Below, one piece after another: positions 8,394-17,804 of a DNA stretch of 64,000 bases (position 1 is its first letter; the number at the start of each line of letters is the position of its first letter). The position numbers were made by a program, and so were the translations under genes. This DNA comes from Nitrososphaerales archaeon. GTDB taxonomy: Archaea > Thermoproteota > Nitrososphaeria > Nitrososphaerales > CADDZS01. Location of the stretch: positions 1 through 64,000 of the forward strand of contig JASHNZ010000019.1 in NCBI GenBank assembly GCA_030041355.1, read 5' to 3'. Under the pieces are notes generated by a model. The model made no database searches and was not told the origin of the DNA. It worked only from the letters and a program-made list of their open reading frames with translations.

Positions 8394-9281
8394 CTAAAGC
8401 GTCTCAAGGTATGACGCAAGCAAAGGTGCAACATCTACTTTGCTATATCTACTCGGCACAGTGTTAGATGCAACTATATCGTCGACTCCAGCGCTTGTCA
8501 TCCTATCTACTGCGCTTCCAAGCAAGAGGCCATGAGTACAGGTCGCAATCAGTTTTGAAGCGCCGTACTTTTTCAATAACTGAGCGCATTTGGTGACGCT
8601 GCCGCCGGTTGAAATCATGTCGTCCACAATGATTGCGTCTCGTCCTGAGAGGTTGAGAGCTTGGTCCTCGGTGAAAATTTCCCCGGTCTGCCGATCTCTC
8701 GTTTTCTTGAATGAAACGAATTCGGACTTGATAATTGAGGCAAAAGCTTCGGTTCTGGATGAGCTTCCAAAGTCGGGAGAAACTGCGATGGGATTTCTTA
8801 ACTTGTAGTTTGTTATGATATACTCCGCGAGAAGCGGAATTGCCGAACAGCTGTATGCAGGAATTGAGAACAGTCCCAGGCCCTGCGCACTGTGGATGTC
8901 CACGGTGACGAGCCTTCTCACTCCAACGGAGCGAAGCAAGTGACTGACTACGCCGAGCGTTACAACCTCTCCCTTTAGGAACTCTTTATCCTGTCTCGCG
9001 TAGGCTAGATATGGGACAACGGCGTTTACCTCCGCACCATCCTCGCTCAATTTGTGTGCCATTAACAGTAGCTGCAAGAGATGTTTGTCTTGGGGAGGGT
9101 AAAGGCTTTGAACAATTGCCAAGCTTTTGTTTCGAGGTTCATCTAGGATCCTGATTTTCGATTCACCGTCAGGAAAATCGACGGTTTCCACTTTCGCGAG
9201 CTTCGCTCCCAATTTCGAAGCCAATCCTGCGCCGATATCCAGTGAGGCAGGCCCCGCTGCCACTAACCAATCTCTAGGCAA
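8394..9281 (-). CDS. prs: Ribose-phosphate pyrophosphokinase (PRPP synthase)
   Basis: The enzyme makes PRPP from ribose 5-phosphate and ATP. The 295 residues carry the FPDGE strand, the catalytic-loop region YLAYARQDKEF, VTVDIHSAQ and the PRPP loop IVDDMISTGGSV near 216-227. The short length is that of archaeal (class III-like) enzymes. The start is a TTG at 9281. It lies 46 nt before the methyltransferase gene that follows it on the same strand. Confidence 0.95.
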   Translation of the reverse strand: MPRDWLVAAGPASLDIGAGLASKLGAKLAKVETVDFPDGESKIRILDEPRNKSLAIVQSLYPPQDKHLLQLLLMAHKLSEDGAEVNAVVPYLAYARQDKEFLKGEVVTLGVVSHLLRSVGVRRLVTVDIHSAQGLGLFSIPAYSCSAIPLLAEYIITNYKLRNPIAVSPDFGSSSRTEAFASIIKSEFVSFKKTRDRQTGEIFTEDQALNLSGRDAIIVDDMISTGGSVTKCAQLLKKYGASKLIATCTHGLLLGSAVDRMTSAGVDDIVASNTVPSRYSKVDVAPLLASYLETL

Positions 9282-9371
9282 TTCGCAAGAAAAATTGTAT
9301 CTTCAGGCTATAAAAATTGAATGTGAGACATGAGTGTGCAAGATCAATTTCCGGAAAATGAGTGTGAAACA

Positions 9372-10121
9372 TTATGAGATCTTTTGAATGATGGCGATGT
9401 AAGGCGGACCCTTGGATTTTATCAAGCGATCGATTTTCCATCCGGTGTCTTTGACGATTTCATTCATCTCTTTTGGGGAGACTAGCAAATAATCAAACCA
9501 CTTGCCGACATATCCTCGATAGCGGGCTCGTATTTTCACTTGGCCGGACATCCTGTCCCGAACCCTATTCTCCCGCTGATAGGATAGATGATCAGGGTTG
9601 TTCGTATCGTAAGGATCCAAGCTCTCACAAATTAGAACTGCGCCTTTGGAAGTCATTGTATAAAGCCTTCGCAAAAGCCTCTTTGCTCGGGCTTTGCTCC
9701 CAAATAAGCCAAAGTTATTTCCGAACATGAGGACGCTATCAAAACTTCCAGCTTTGAAATCAATATCCTGGAAAGAAAGGAGTCTTGTCTTTCTGAGGCC
9801 TCGCTTTTTTGCGACCTTTATGGCTAAAGGAGAATTGTCAATCCCCAGAACGTCTAATTTCCTTTTGTTTTGGAGGTAGATGGCAATTCTTCCCGGACCG
9901 CAACCAACATCCAAAACTTTTCCCCTTGCATATTTGACTGCCATTCTTTCAAAGTCGGGCCATTTGTTAAATGGAGCAAAATAGCACGCAGGCCCAATTT
10001 CTGAGGGATCTATGTAACCGTCACTCCTCTCGATTGTCTCCTGAATGCCCGACCCGGGATTGGAAAAATAATCCCAGATTTCGTGCCCGTACGCATCAGA
10101 ATCTTTTGTCTCTTTGCGCAT
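9372..10121 (-). CDS. Class I SAM-dependent methyltransferase
   Basis: A 249-residue methyltransferase with motif I VLDVGCGPGRIAIYL near 70-84, the acidic strand-2 end GIDNSPLAI and a motif-IV-like FDSVLMFGNNFGLFG. It looks like a small-molecule methyltransferase of the Methyltransf_11/25 type. The start ATG at 10121 has a good ribosome site (GGAGGA, 9-10 nt upstream). It sits downstream of the glycogen debranching enzyme gene on the same strand. The substrate cannot be told from the sequence. Confidence 0.8.
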   Translation of the reverse strand: MRKETKDSDAYGHEIWDYFSNPGSGIQETIERSDGYIDPSEIGPACYFAPFNKWPDFERMAVKYARGKVLDVGCGPGRIAIYLQNKRKLDVLGIDNSPLAIKVAKKRGLRKTRLLSFQDIDFKAGSFDSVLMFGNNFGLFGSKARAKRLLRRLYTMTSKGAVLICESLDPYDTNNPDHLSYQRENRVRDRMSGQVKIRARYRGYVGKWFDYLLVSPKEMNEIVKDTGWKIDRLIKSKGPPYIAIIQKIS

Positions 10122-10165
10122 GAAGAATATGTCCTCCGTGAGGTGAAATTACGTGTGTTTATTCG

Positions 10166-12139
10166 TTACATTTGATATGCGTCTCTTACATAGGAGCGCA
10201 AAACTTCTGCGACACTCCAGGCCTGTGAAATACAGCCTCTTGGGTAATGTGGAGGATCTCCATCGTAGATTTCTGAGATAGTGCCAAGGCCTGCCTCAGA
10301 GAGTCTTTTCTTAAACGGCGCGTAAAGCTGCTGGACGAAGGAAAGGGTCTTTTGATCGGGACCATAGGTCTTCACATAAGCTGAAACATATGATCCAAAA
10401 AGCCACGGCCAGACGGTTCCCTGATGATAAGATGTGTCTCTTTCTCTTGGATTGCCTGCGCAGCGTCCTTTGTAGTTGGGGTCGAAAGGAGAAAGCGTGC
10501 GCAGACCCACCGGGGTCAGAAGCTCAGCCTCTACGGTGCGAAGCGTATCGCGCCATTTTTCCTCGCTCAATACTGGAAATGGAAGAGCTATGGAGAAGAT
10601 CTGGTTGGGGCAGATTTTGCCATCTCCAGCATCATCTGCTAGAACATCATGAAGACATCTCTTTCGTTCGTTCCAGAATTTCGCGTTAAAGGACTCTTTC
10701 GTCTTTGAAGCAAGCTCGCCGAAATAATCTTGATCGCCTTGATTCTTCAGCTGTGACGCAAAAACCTCCATAGCTCTTAGAGCGTTGTACCACAACGATG
10801 AAATCTCGACCGGTTTGCCACGCCGTGGAGTTACAGGAATTCCATCGATCTTCGCGTCCATCCAAGTAAGAGCTAGCTTCTCATCAGCACCTTGAATCAA
10901 TCCATCGGAATCGAGTCGGATTCCGTGTTTCGTTCCTTTTGCGTAAGATCTGATAATCTCGTTAAGTTTAGGATAGACTTCCGAAATGAATTCCATCGCG
11001 CGAGTTTCTGAATACAACCGGAAGCAGGAGTTGATCAGCCACAGCGGTGCGTCGATGGAATTGTATTCCAAAGATTCAATGCTTCCACTCTCGGGAAATA
11101 TATTCGGAATAAGTCCTTCAGACAAATATGAAAGGAACGTTCGGATGATCTCTTTGGCCTCTTCTTCTCGTTTAGTTACAAGAGTCAAGCCGGGGAGCGA
11201 GATCATGGAATCCCTTCCCCAGTCAGCGAACCAGTGATATCCCGCGATGATCGTCTTTGCATTGGTCGATTTGCGTCTAACTATGAAGGTGTCAGCTGCG
11301 TTTGCAAGAGTGAGATAGAAGGGATCAGACTGTGGAAGGCGGCCTAAGATGCTGCGCAGTCTAAGCATCTCTCTATAGCGCAACCCTTCAGGTGAGAAGG
11401 TTTCTCTCTTGAGCAAGGATGCGATAATGGAAAACTGGCTCCCCTGATCAAGCCGCGTCGAAAAGTAGCCGGGATTGTATTGATCCTCTCGATCTTCCAA
11501 TCCTCTCTCGGCTTCAGCTTCGTAGATGAAGTTCTTGTACCAGCTTCCGGTTGTCGCGTACGGAGCAATGTCGGATTGAAGATAGAGCGTCGTGGCGCCC
11601 GGAAACGCCCTAATCTCGACTCCCTTGGGGTTCAGAGTCTGAGTGAAATTCCATCTGGGATCTTCATGAGTTCGCCCGTGGTAATCGCGATAGTTTATGA
11701 TAGGAAGGACTGAAATCTTGATCGGCAGGTCTGTTTCAAGTACTTTGTAAGTAACGATCGTAGAATTTTCCTCAAAGGGCATGAATACAGATTTTTCGAT
11801 TATGGTGTTTCCAGTGCGATAGACGAAAACAGGATAACGCTCAAAGCGAAACTGTTCCAGATGAGTGTATCCTTGCGGGTAGATAGCGCCCGGATATCTG
11901 TTTACTGGCAGGAGATACTCTCTGCCGCCGGCTTCGATCCTTTCTTCAAATTTAGAGAGAAACAGGATCCTCCTCACAGGGGGATCCAAGGAGGCAATAA
12001 GCAAACCGTGATAGGCACGAGTGTTGAGACCGATAACAGTGCTCGAAGCATACGAGCCAAGACCATTCGTCACGATCCACTCCCTGGTCCTCCCCTGTTC
12101 GTAATCTTTTGTGATGTTAGAGTCGAAGATCGTTTGCAT
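10166..12139 (-). CDS. Glycogen debranching enzyme (amylo-alpha-1,6-glucosidase type)
   Basis: This 657-residue protein has the archaeal/bacterial GDE layout. The N-terminal beta-rich domain shows NGLGSYASSTVIGLNTRAYH; the C-terminal (alpha/alpha)6 barrel shows HWFADWGRDSMISLPGL near 303-319, LTWMDAKIDG and TSYHQGTVWPWLFG. It hydrolyses alpha-1,6 branch points in glycogen. The fit to GH133-type enzymes is good along its whole length. No other glycogen gene lies nearby. The divergent aminopeptidase gene starts 154 nt away. Confidence 0.93.
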   Translation of the reverse strand: MQTIFDSNITKDYEQGRTREWIVTNGLGSYASSTVIGLNTRAYHGLLIASLDPPVRRILFLSKFEERIEAGGREYLLPVNRYPGAIYPQGYTHLEQFRFERYPVFVYRTGNTIIEKSVFMPFEENSTIVTYKVLETDLPIKISVLPIINYRDYHGRTHEDPRWNFTQTLNPKGVEIRAFPGATTLYLQSDIAPYATTGSWYKNFIYEAEAERGLEDREDQYNPGYFSTRLDQGSQFSIIASLLKRETFSPEGLRYREMLRLRSILGRLPQSDPFYLTLANAADTFIVRRKSTNAKTIIAGYHWFADWGRDSMISLPGLTLVTKREEEAKEIIRTFLSYLSEGLIPNIFPESGSIESLEYNSIDAPLWLINSCFRLYSETRAMEFISEVYPKLNEIIRSYAKGTKHGIRLDSDGLIQGADEKLALTWMDAKIDGIPVTPRRGKPVEISSLWYNALRAMEVFASQLKNQGDQDYFGELASKTKESFNAKFWNERKRCLHDVLADDAGDGKICPNQIFSIALPFPVLSEEKWRDTLRTVEAELLTPVGLRTLSPFDPNYKGRCAGNPRERDTSYHQGTVWPWLFGSYVSAYVKTYGPDQKTLSFVQQLYAPFKKRLSEAGLGTISEIYDGDPPHYPRGCISQAWSVAEVLRSYVRDAYQM

Positions 12140-12293
12140 TAATTGAACACTATGATTTGGATTTATTGCACTTTTTGAATCTCAATGTGATTTGAAGAAG
12201 CGAGCTGCTCAACGGGGCCAGTTTTGGGAGTTCTCTCCTAAAAAACAAATCCTTAATTGAAAATGACTGAGAAGTGTTTCAGACAAGCAAGGT

Positions 12294-14807
12294 ATGCCAA
12301 GATCCTTCATTCTCCCCGGACAGCCGTTGAGATATGCTCGCAGCCACACCTTCAACGTCAAGCGAACCAGACTGGAACTTGAATTGAACTTTGATCAGAA
12401 ATCTGTGGCAGGGAAAATTCGCCACGAAATAGAGCCTGCTGGCGATTCAATCCGGTTTATTGAGCTTGACTCCGCAGGGCTTTCGATCAAGTCAGTTAAG
12501 ATAAATGGCAAGGATAACAAAGAGTACGAGATCCAGGCTCGTACCATTCGGATCCCTCTCGGGATGGAACTATTCCAAGGAAACAGTATCGAAGTCGAAA
12601 TAGAGTACTTCGGCACACCGAGGAGAGGCCTTTACTTCAGAGGTCCTAACAAAGACTTTCCTCAATGGAAAGTTCACGCCTTCACTCAGGGGCAGTCTGA
12701 AGATTCAAAGTTCTGGTTTCCCTGTTACGACTATCCCAACATGAGGACAGAAACAGAGACCTTGATTACGGTTCCATCAAATATGATCGTGGTGTCTAAT
12801 GGCAGACTCTTTGAGCAAAAAGAAGAGAAGGGAAAGAAGACTTGGCATTTCGTCCAAGAGATTCCACACCCTTCTTACATGACTTCGCTTGTTGCCGGCG
12901 AATTCAAGAATGTTGAGGAAATGCACAATGGCTTGCTGTTGCAGTATGTCTATCCGGACGGTAGGGATGAGGAAGCAAAGAGATCCTTCGGCAACACTCC
13001 AAGGATGATTGATTTCTTTGAACAGGTGACGGGCCAAAAGTATCCTTATCCCAAGTACGCGCAGTCCGCAGTTTCCGATTTTATGTTCGGAGGCATGGAG
13101 AACATCAGCGCAACAACCCTCACCGACAGGACTTTGCATGACGCACGCTCGCATCTTGATTTTACTAGCGACAACCTAGTTTCCCATGAGCTTGCCCACC
13201 AGTGGTTTGGGGATCTCTTAACATGCAAAGATTGGTCTCACGCCTGGCTAAACGAAGGCTTTGCCACTTATTTTGCTGCCTTGTGGCGCGAGCATGATCA
13301 AGGAGTTGACGACTTTCAGTACTACATGTACATTCCCACCATGGATGCCTTGGTTGACGAGCTGGATCGGTACCATCGAGCCATAGTGAACAAGTCGTAT
13401 TGGGATGCAGACGAACTCTTTGACGCTCATACCTACGAAAAAGGGGCGTGGGTACTCAATGGCCTCAGAGGTCTTCTGGGCGATGATCTTTTCTTCAAAG
13501 GAATAAAGAACTATGTTGCAAAATACAAGAATTCCGACGTTGAAACCTCAGACTTTCGAAAAGAGCTGGAAAATGCTAGCGGGAAGGATCTTGAATATTT
13601 CTTCGATCAATGGCTCTACAGCCCTGGGTTTCCAGAATACGCTGCCTCTTACAATTGGAACAGCGATCAAAAACTAGCAGAGCTCGAAATCGAGCAAACA
13701 AATTCAGGAATCGACGATACGCCACTTTTCACAGGTCCTGTCGAGATCCGTTTCACATTCAAAGATGGTTCCAAAATCTCAAAGAAAATCAGCATGAATG
13801 AAAAGAAACAAGCTTTCTACTTTTATTTCGAGGATCGTCCAGTCAATGTTAGCTTAGATCCGAAGAACTGGATACTGAAGAAACTCAAATTTACAAAACC
13901 CAAGGAAATGCATCTTTATCAACTTGAAAATGACGAAAACGTTATGGAACGAATTAGGGCGGCAGGCCAGCTCTCGGCGTTTAAGACAAACGACGTCGTC
14001 GAGGCTCTTTGCAGGGCTGTGGATTCTAACAAATTCTGGGCAGTCCAGCTTGAAGCTGCAAAAGCGCTTGGAAAGATGGAAACGAGAGAAGCTTTGAATT
14101 CTTTGGTTCAAAGAGTAAATCACCAGGATCACAGAACGAGAAGGGGAATTGCGTATGGCTTGAGAGGCTTCGCAGATCTCGAAAGTGAAGATAGGGAGAG
14201 AGCCATTGACGCTCTGATCAAGATTTTGGAGAACGACGAAGCATATTTTGCAAGAGGGTACGCTGCCTGGTCTTTGGGATTCTACAAGGGCTCTGACAAG
14301 GCTTTCGAAGCGATGAAGAGGGCTACCTCTCAGGAATCCATTAACGACATTGTGAGGTACAGAATCTTCTACGGTTATTGGCAAATGGACGATCCAAAGG
14401 CAATTCCGATCGCAATAGATCAGCTGGAAGAAGGAATGTGGCACCAAGGAAGGATGATGGCAGCTTATTGTCTTGGAAAGATAGGAAGGGGAGATCCGAG
14501 AGCTTTGAAGGCCTTACTTGGAGCTGAGAAAATTCCGAACGTGTACGCTAGAGCTGAAGCGGCCGGAGCGCTGGGTGTGCTTGGCGATACTACTGCGATC
14601 GGAAATATAGAAGCTTGGCTTTCTCGCGAGCCTGAGGGCAGGGCCAAGCGGAGATTGCGCGAATCGATTCATTTGCTCGAAGAGAGAGTACTCGAAACAG
14701 AGAAAATGTCAAAATTGAACTCGGATGTAGAGAAGCTCACTTCAGATTCCAAAAAATCTGAAGCCAAGATAAACGCCCTCGAAGAGAAAATTAGCAGACA
14801 CCCCTAG
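12294..14807 (+). CDS. M1-family zinc aminopeptidase with C-terminal HEAT repeats
   Basis: An 837-residue metallopeptidase. The exopeptidase motif GGMENISATTL is near 265 and the zinc site HELAHQWFG near 297 is followed by the third ligand in WLNEGFATYF. After the immunoglobulin-like linker (about 440-530), residues 540-800 form alpha-helical HEAT-type repeats (for example ALGKMETREALNSLVQRV and LGKIGRGDPRALKALLGA). The last 40 residues are coiled-coil-like. It trims N-terminal residues from peptides in the cytoplasm; no signal peptide is seen. The start ATG has an AAGG site just upstream. Confidence 0.93.
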   Translation: MPRSFILPGQPLRYARSHTFNVKRTRLELELNFDQKSVAGKIRHEIEPAGDSIRFIELDSAGLSIKSVKINGKDNKEYEIQARTIRIPLGMELFQGNSIEVEIEYFGTPRRGLYFRGPNKDFPQWKVHAFTQGQSEDSKFWFPCYDYPNMRTETETLITVPSNMIVVSNGRLFEQKEEKGKKTWHFVQEIPHPSYMTSLVAGEFKNVEEMHNGLLLQYVYPDGRDEEAKRSFGNTPRMIDFFEQVTGQKYPYPKYAQSAVSDFMFGGMENISATTLTDRTLHDARSHLDFTSDNLVSHELAHQWFGDLLTCKDWSHAWLNEGFATYFAALWREHDQGVDDFQYYMYIPTMDALVDELDRYHRAIVNKSYWDADELFDAHTYEKGAWVLNGLRGLLGDDLFFKGIKNYVAKYKNSDVETSDFRKELENASGKDLEYFFDQWLYSPGFPEYAASYNWNSDQKLAELEIEQTNSGIDDTPLFTGPVEIRFTFKDGSKISKKISMNEKKQAFYFYFEDRPVNVSLDPKNWILKKLKFTKPKEMHLYQLENDENVMERIRAAGQLSAFKTNDVVEALCRAVDSNKFWAVQLEAAKALGKMETREALNSLVQRVNHQDHRTRRGIAYGLRGFADLESEDRERAIDALIKILENDEAYFARGYAAWSLGFYKGSDKAFEAMKRATSQESINDIVRYRIFYGYWQMDDPKAIPIAIDQLEEGMWHQGRMMAAYCLGKIGRGDPRALKALLGAEKIPNVYARAEAAGALGVLGDTTAIGNIEAWLSREPEGRAKRRLRESIHLLEERVLETEKMSKLNSDVEKLTSDSKKSEAKINALEEKISRHP

Positions 14808-15008
14808 GTCGACGAGCTAAATGATGTCTATTCATGCAGTATTTCTTTGAGAGCAAGACTCACTAGTTCGCCATGCCCACGAAACCATCACCGAACACGC
14901 CAGAGGAAGCATCAACGGAATTTTCTTCATGTTTCGAAATTAACCTCTAAGGTTAGAGCGAGTACGTTTTATACCGTCTGTGGGAATCCACGAGGTGAGC
15001 TTCAGTAA

Positions 15009-15506
15009 ATGGCTTTTTGTTCGAAGTGCGGAGCACCGTTAGATCCGAATTCGCAATTTTGTCCGAGTTGTGGTGCACCTGTCAGTGGGCAGGCGTCATC
15101 TTCCTCTTCGGGCTCTATGCCTCCAATGCCTCCTTCGAGTGGCTCCTCAATGCCGGCTTCTCCAATGCAAAGGCCCACCGGAATTACTATTCTCGCGGTC
15201 TTGGCCGTCATAGGTGGGTTGGCGCTCTTAGGCTTTGGAGCCGTTGCTGGCACGTTAGTTGGATCTTTCCTCCCAGGCCTAGGAACAGTTATCGCAGTTG
15301 TGTTTGTCATCTTTGCCCTGATACAATTTGGCATCGCCTGCGGCTACTGGGTGGGAGCTTCTTGGGCCTGGTGGCTCGGATTCATTGGCGCGATCCTCGA
15401 CATAGTTTCAATTATCGCCCTAAACGTTTTCGGGCTCATAATTGGAGTAATAATGCTGTACTATCTAACTAGACCACATGTGAAGATGTGGTTCCACCAG
15501 GGTTAA
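15009..15506 (+). CDS. Zinc-ribbon membrane protein
   Basis: This 165-residue protein begins with a zinc ribbon (CSKCGAPLDP...FCPSCGAP, four Cys), then a Ser/Pro/Met-rich linker of about 30 residues. Three or four hydrophobic segments follow (about 56-80, 88-115, 118-150). The ribbon should face the cytoplasm. A TATA-like box at about 14959-14970 and a GAGGTGA ribosome site precede it. Proteins of this layout are frequent in archaea; no function can be assigned. Confidence 0.75.
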   Translation: MAFCSKCGAPLDPNSQFCPSCGAPVSGQASSSSSGSMPPMPPSSGSSMPASPMQRPTGITILAVLAVIGGLALLGFGAVAGTLVGSFLPGLGTVIAVVFVIFALIQFGIACGYWVGASWAWWLGFIGAILDIVSIIALNVFGLIIGVIMLYYLTRPHVKMWFHQG

Positions 15507-15621
15507 GACTCACGAAAGGAGTCGCGTCTCTTCGGATTCTAAGCAATCCGATCGTGCTCTCTTGAATTTCGACTTACAAATGATTCTTTGCCGTGTATGC
15601 TTCCTTCCCAAGTTTGTCATT

Positions 15622-16470
15622 TCAAGCATTCAACAGCTTACGGGCATTTAGACCCAGAATCTTCTCAGCCACTCCCTCTTTGAGTTTGGGCCTACAAAAT
15701 TCGTCAAATTCCTTCATCCAAAGTGGAGTGCGGATCATCGGATAATCTGTGCCGAAGAGCATTTTGTCCTTCAAAAGGCCGTTCATGTAAGTGATCAAAA
15801 GAGGAGGAAAATATCGAGCGAGCCAACCTGAAATGTCGACGTACGCATTGGGATTGCGGGTTGCAACAGCGAAACATTCTTCCATCCAGGGCCAACCAAA
15901 ATGCGCGAGAATTATCTTGAGCTCGGGAAAATCCTGAGCGACGTCATCTAAATCCACAGGGCGTCCGTATTTGATTTTGCAATATCCCAGGCCTGTCGTG
16001 CCCGTATGGTGTAACACGGTGAGGCCGTATTCCACACATTTTTCATAAATCGGATAAAGTAAGGGGTCATTTGGATACAATCCGGAGGCGTCGCAGTGTA
16101 ATTTGATTCCTTTGAAATGGTAGTCAACTGCCATGGTCTTCAGTTTCTTCAAAGCGTCGTCCTTTTTTGGATCCACAGAGCCAAACGCAATGAATCTGTC
16201 TGAATAATGATCTACGAGTTCCTTCAAAAATTCGTTCGGCAAAGTGTAGTTCCTAAACTCATTTTTCTCTACGCTTCTCATGTCCTGCCCTAAGATTACG
16301 CATTTCTCGACCCCAGCATCATCCATATCTTTCACAAGATCATCTATTGTGCTTGGTAGTTTGTCCTTTGGGATGTGAAAGAAATTGATCGCGAACTTGA
16401 TGCACTCGTTTTTCTCCATGAAATCAATGGTCCAAGGATGGACATGAATGTCAATTACAGGCGGTGCCAA
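15622..16470 (-). CDS. Amidohydrolase 2-family TIM-barrel hydrolase
   Basis: This 282-residue protein has the Amidohydro_2 features: DIHVHPW at the N-terminus (HxH metal site), KGIKLHCD, VLHHTGTTG, ILAHFGWPW and LFGTDYPM near the C-terminus (final Asp). The family includes ACMSD-type decarboxylases and hydrolases or hydratases of ring-cleavage products. It is the last gene of the minus-strand CoA-thioester block, 39 nt after the thiolase gene, so a catabolic substrate from that pathway is plausible (inference). Confidence 0.85.
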   Translation of the reverse strand: MAPPVIDIHVHPWTIDFMEKNECIKFAINFFHIPKDKLPSTIDDLVKDMDDAGVEKCVILGQDMRSVEKNEFRNYTLPNEFLKELVDHYSDRFIAFGSVDPKKDDALKKLKTMAVDYHFKGIKLHCDASGLYPNDPLLYPIYEKCVEYGLTVLHHTGTTGLGYCKIKYGRPVDLDDVAQDFPELKIILAHFGWPWMEECFAVATRNPNAYVDISGWLARYFPPLLITYMNGLLKDKMLFGTDYPMIRTPLWMKEFDEFCRPKLKEGVAEKILGLNARKLLNA

Positions 16471-16509
16471 TTTCAGAACCGTTCTTTGGATAAAAGTGCC
16501 TGCTAAAAT

Positions 16510-17724
16510 CTAGATACGCTCAACTATGGTCGCAATTCCCTGTCCTACCCCGATGCACATGGTCGCGAGGCCATGATTGGCTTTCCGTCGCATCATCTCG
16601 TGGACAAGAGTTGTCATGATCCTTGCCCCAGAACAGCCTATCGGGTGCCCTAAAGCGATCGCGCCGCCATTAACATTCATTTTTCCGGTTGCGTCAAAAT
16701 TCATGAATTTCAAACAGGAGAGAACTTGTGCCGCAAAAGCTTCGTTTAGTTCTACAAGGTCAATGTCGTCCAGCTCCAAATTCGCTCTCTTCAAGGCTTT
16801 CCTTGTGGCTGGAACTGGACCGAGGCCCATGAAAGAGGGATGAACCCCCGCGACTGCAGTCGCCACTATTCTCACTTTTGGAGAAAGACCCAGCCGCTTT
16901 GCTTTGCGCGAGCTCATTATGACCGCGCCTGCAGCTCCATCATTTAATCCACAGGAATTGCCCGCAGTTACCGTTCCTTTCTCTCTGAATGCGGGTTTTA
17001 GTTTGGCAAGTTTTTCCAAGGAAACGTCTGGTCTCGGCCCTTCATCGTTTTCTACCAAGATCTGATTTCCTTCTTTATCCACGACAGGCACAGGGACAAT
17101 TTCTTCCTTGAAGAGCCCTTGATTTTGTGCCCTGGTCGCCAGCTCGTGACTCTTCAGCGCAAACTGATCCTGCTCTTCTCTAGGAATATTATAACGCTCG
17201 GCCAGATTCTCAGCAGTTTCGCCCATGGTGAACAAAGGAAACTGTGCTGCAAGCTTGGGGTTGGCGAGTCTCCATCCAATTGTTGTGTCGACAATTTCCG
17301 GCTGGCGGTCAAATCCCTTCGCCTTTTTTGGAATCACCCAAGGGGCCCGACTCATACTTTCCACGCCGCCTGCAATGTACGTATTCCCGTTACCGATCAT
17401 CAGAGCGTGAGCGGCATCATTAATTGCCTCTAGACCAGAACCGCATAGCCTATTCACGGTCGCGCCAGGAATCTTGAATGTCAAGCCTGCGATCAAGAGC
17501 GCCATTCTAGCAACATTCCGGTTATCCTCCCCGGCCTGATTTCCCGCTCCAAAGTAAATGTCCTCAATGCTTTCGGGATCAATTTTATTCCGGTCTACGA
17601 GCGTCTTGATTACAAGTGCAGCTAGGTCGTCCGGTCTGACCCCAGAAAGAGCGCCGCCATACTTGCCCACAGGAGTCCTAATGCAATCCACGATGACTGC
17701 ATCCTGAAGAGTTTGTCCCGCCAT
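16510..17724 (-). CDS. Acetyl-CoA acyltransferase (PaaJ/PcaF-like thiolase)
   Basis: A 404-residue thiolase. The nucleophile Cys is in VNRLCGSGLEA near 91, with NEAFAAQ, ALGHPIGCSGAR (His) and CIGVGQG (second Cys) completing the active site. The segment DTTIGWRLANPKLAAQF closely matches the beta-ketoadipyl-CoA thiolases PcaF/PaaJ rather than the short archaeal SCP2-type thiolases. It looks bacterial in type. It would release acetyl-CoA from a 3-ketoacyl-CoA made by the dehydrogenase at 20952. It is the sixth gene of a seven-gene run on this strand. Confidence 0.92.
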   Translation of the reverse strand: MAGQTLQDAVIVDCIRTPVGKYGGALSGVRPDDLAALVIKTLVDRNKIDPESIEDIYFGAGNQAGEDNRNVARMALLIAGLTFKIPGATVNRLCGSGLEAINDAAHALMIGNGNTYIAGGVESMSRAPWVIPKKAKGFDRQPEIVDTTIGWRLANPKLAAQFPLFTMGETAENLAERYNIPREEQDQFALKSHELATRAQNQGLFKEEIVPVPVVDKEGNQILVENDEGPRPDVSLEKLAKLKPAFREKGTVTAGNSCGLNDGAAGAVIMSSRKAKRLGLSPKVRIVATAVAGVHPSFMGLGPVPATRKALKRANLELDDIDLVELNEAFAAQVLSCLKFMNFDATGKMNVNGGAIALGHPIGCSGARIMTTLVHEMMRRKANHGLATMCIGVGQGIATIVERI

Positions 17725-17804
17725 CGTTGCTTTCCGTTCTTTGTAGAATTACTTACGTGGCGGTCTACTATAATTGTTTGATACTTTTGGAATCCGTTTC
17801 GCTT

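Noticed and set aside
15017-15472. Second plus-strand frame over the zinc-ribbon membrane gene
   Set aside because: The other frame has the CxxC motifs, membrane segments and a ribosome site; this one is an overlap artefact.
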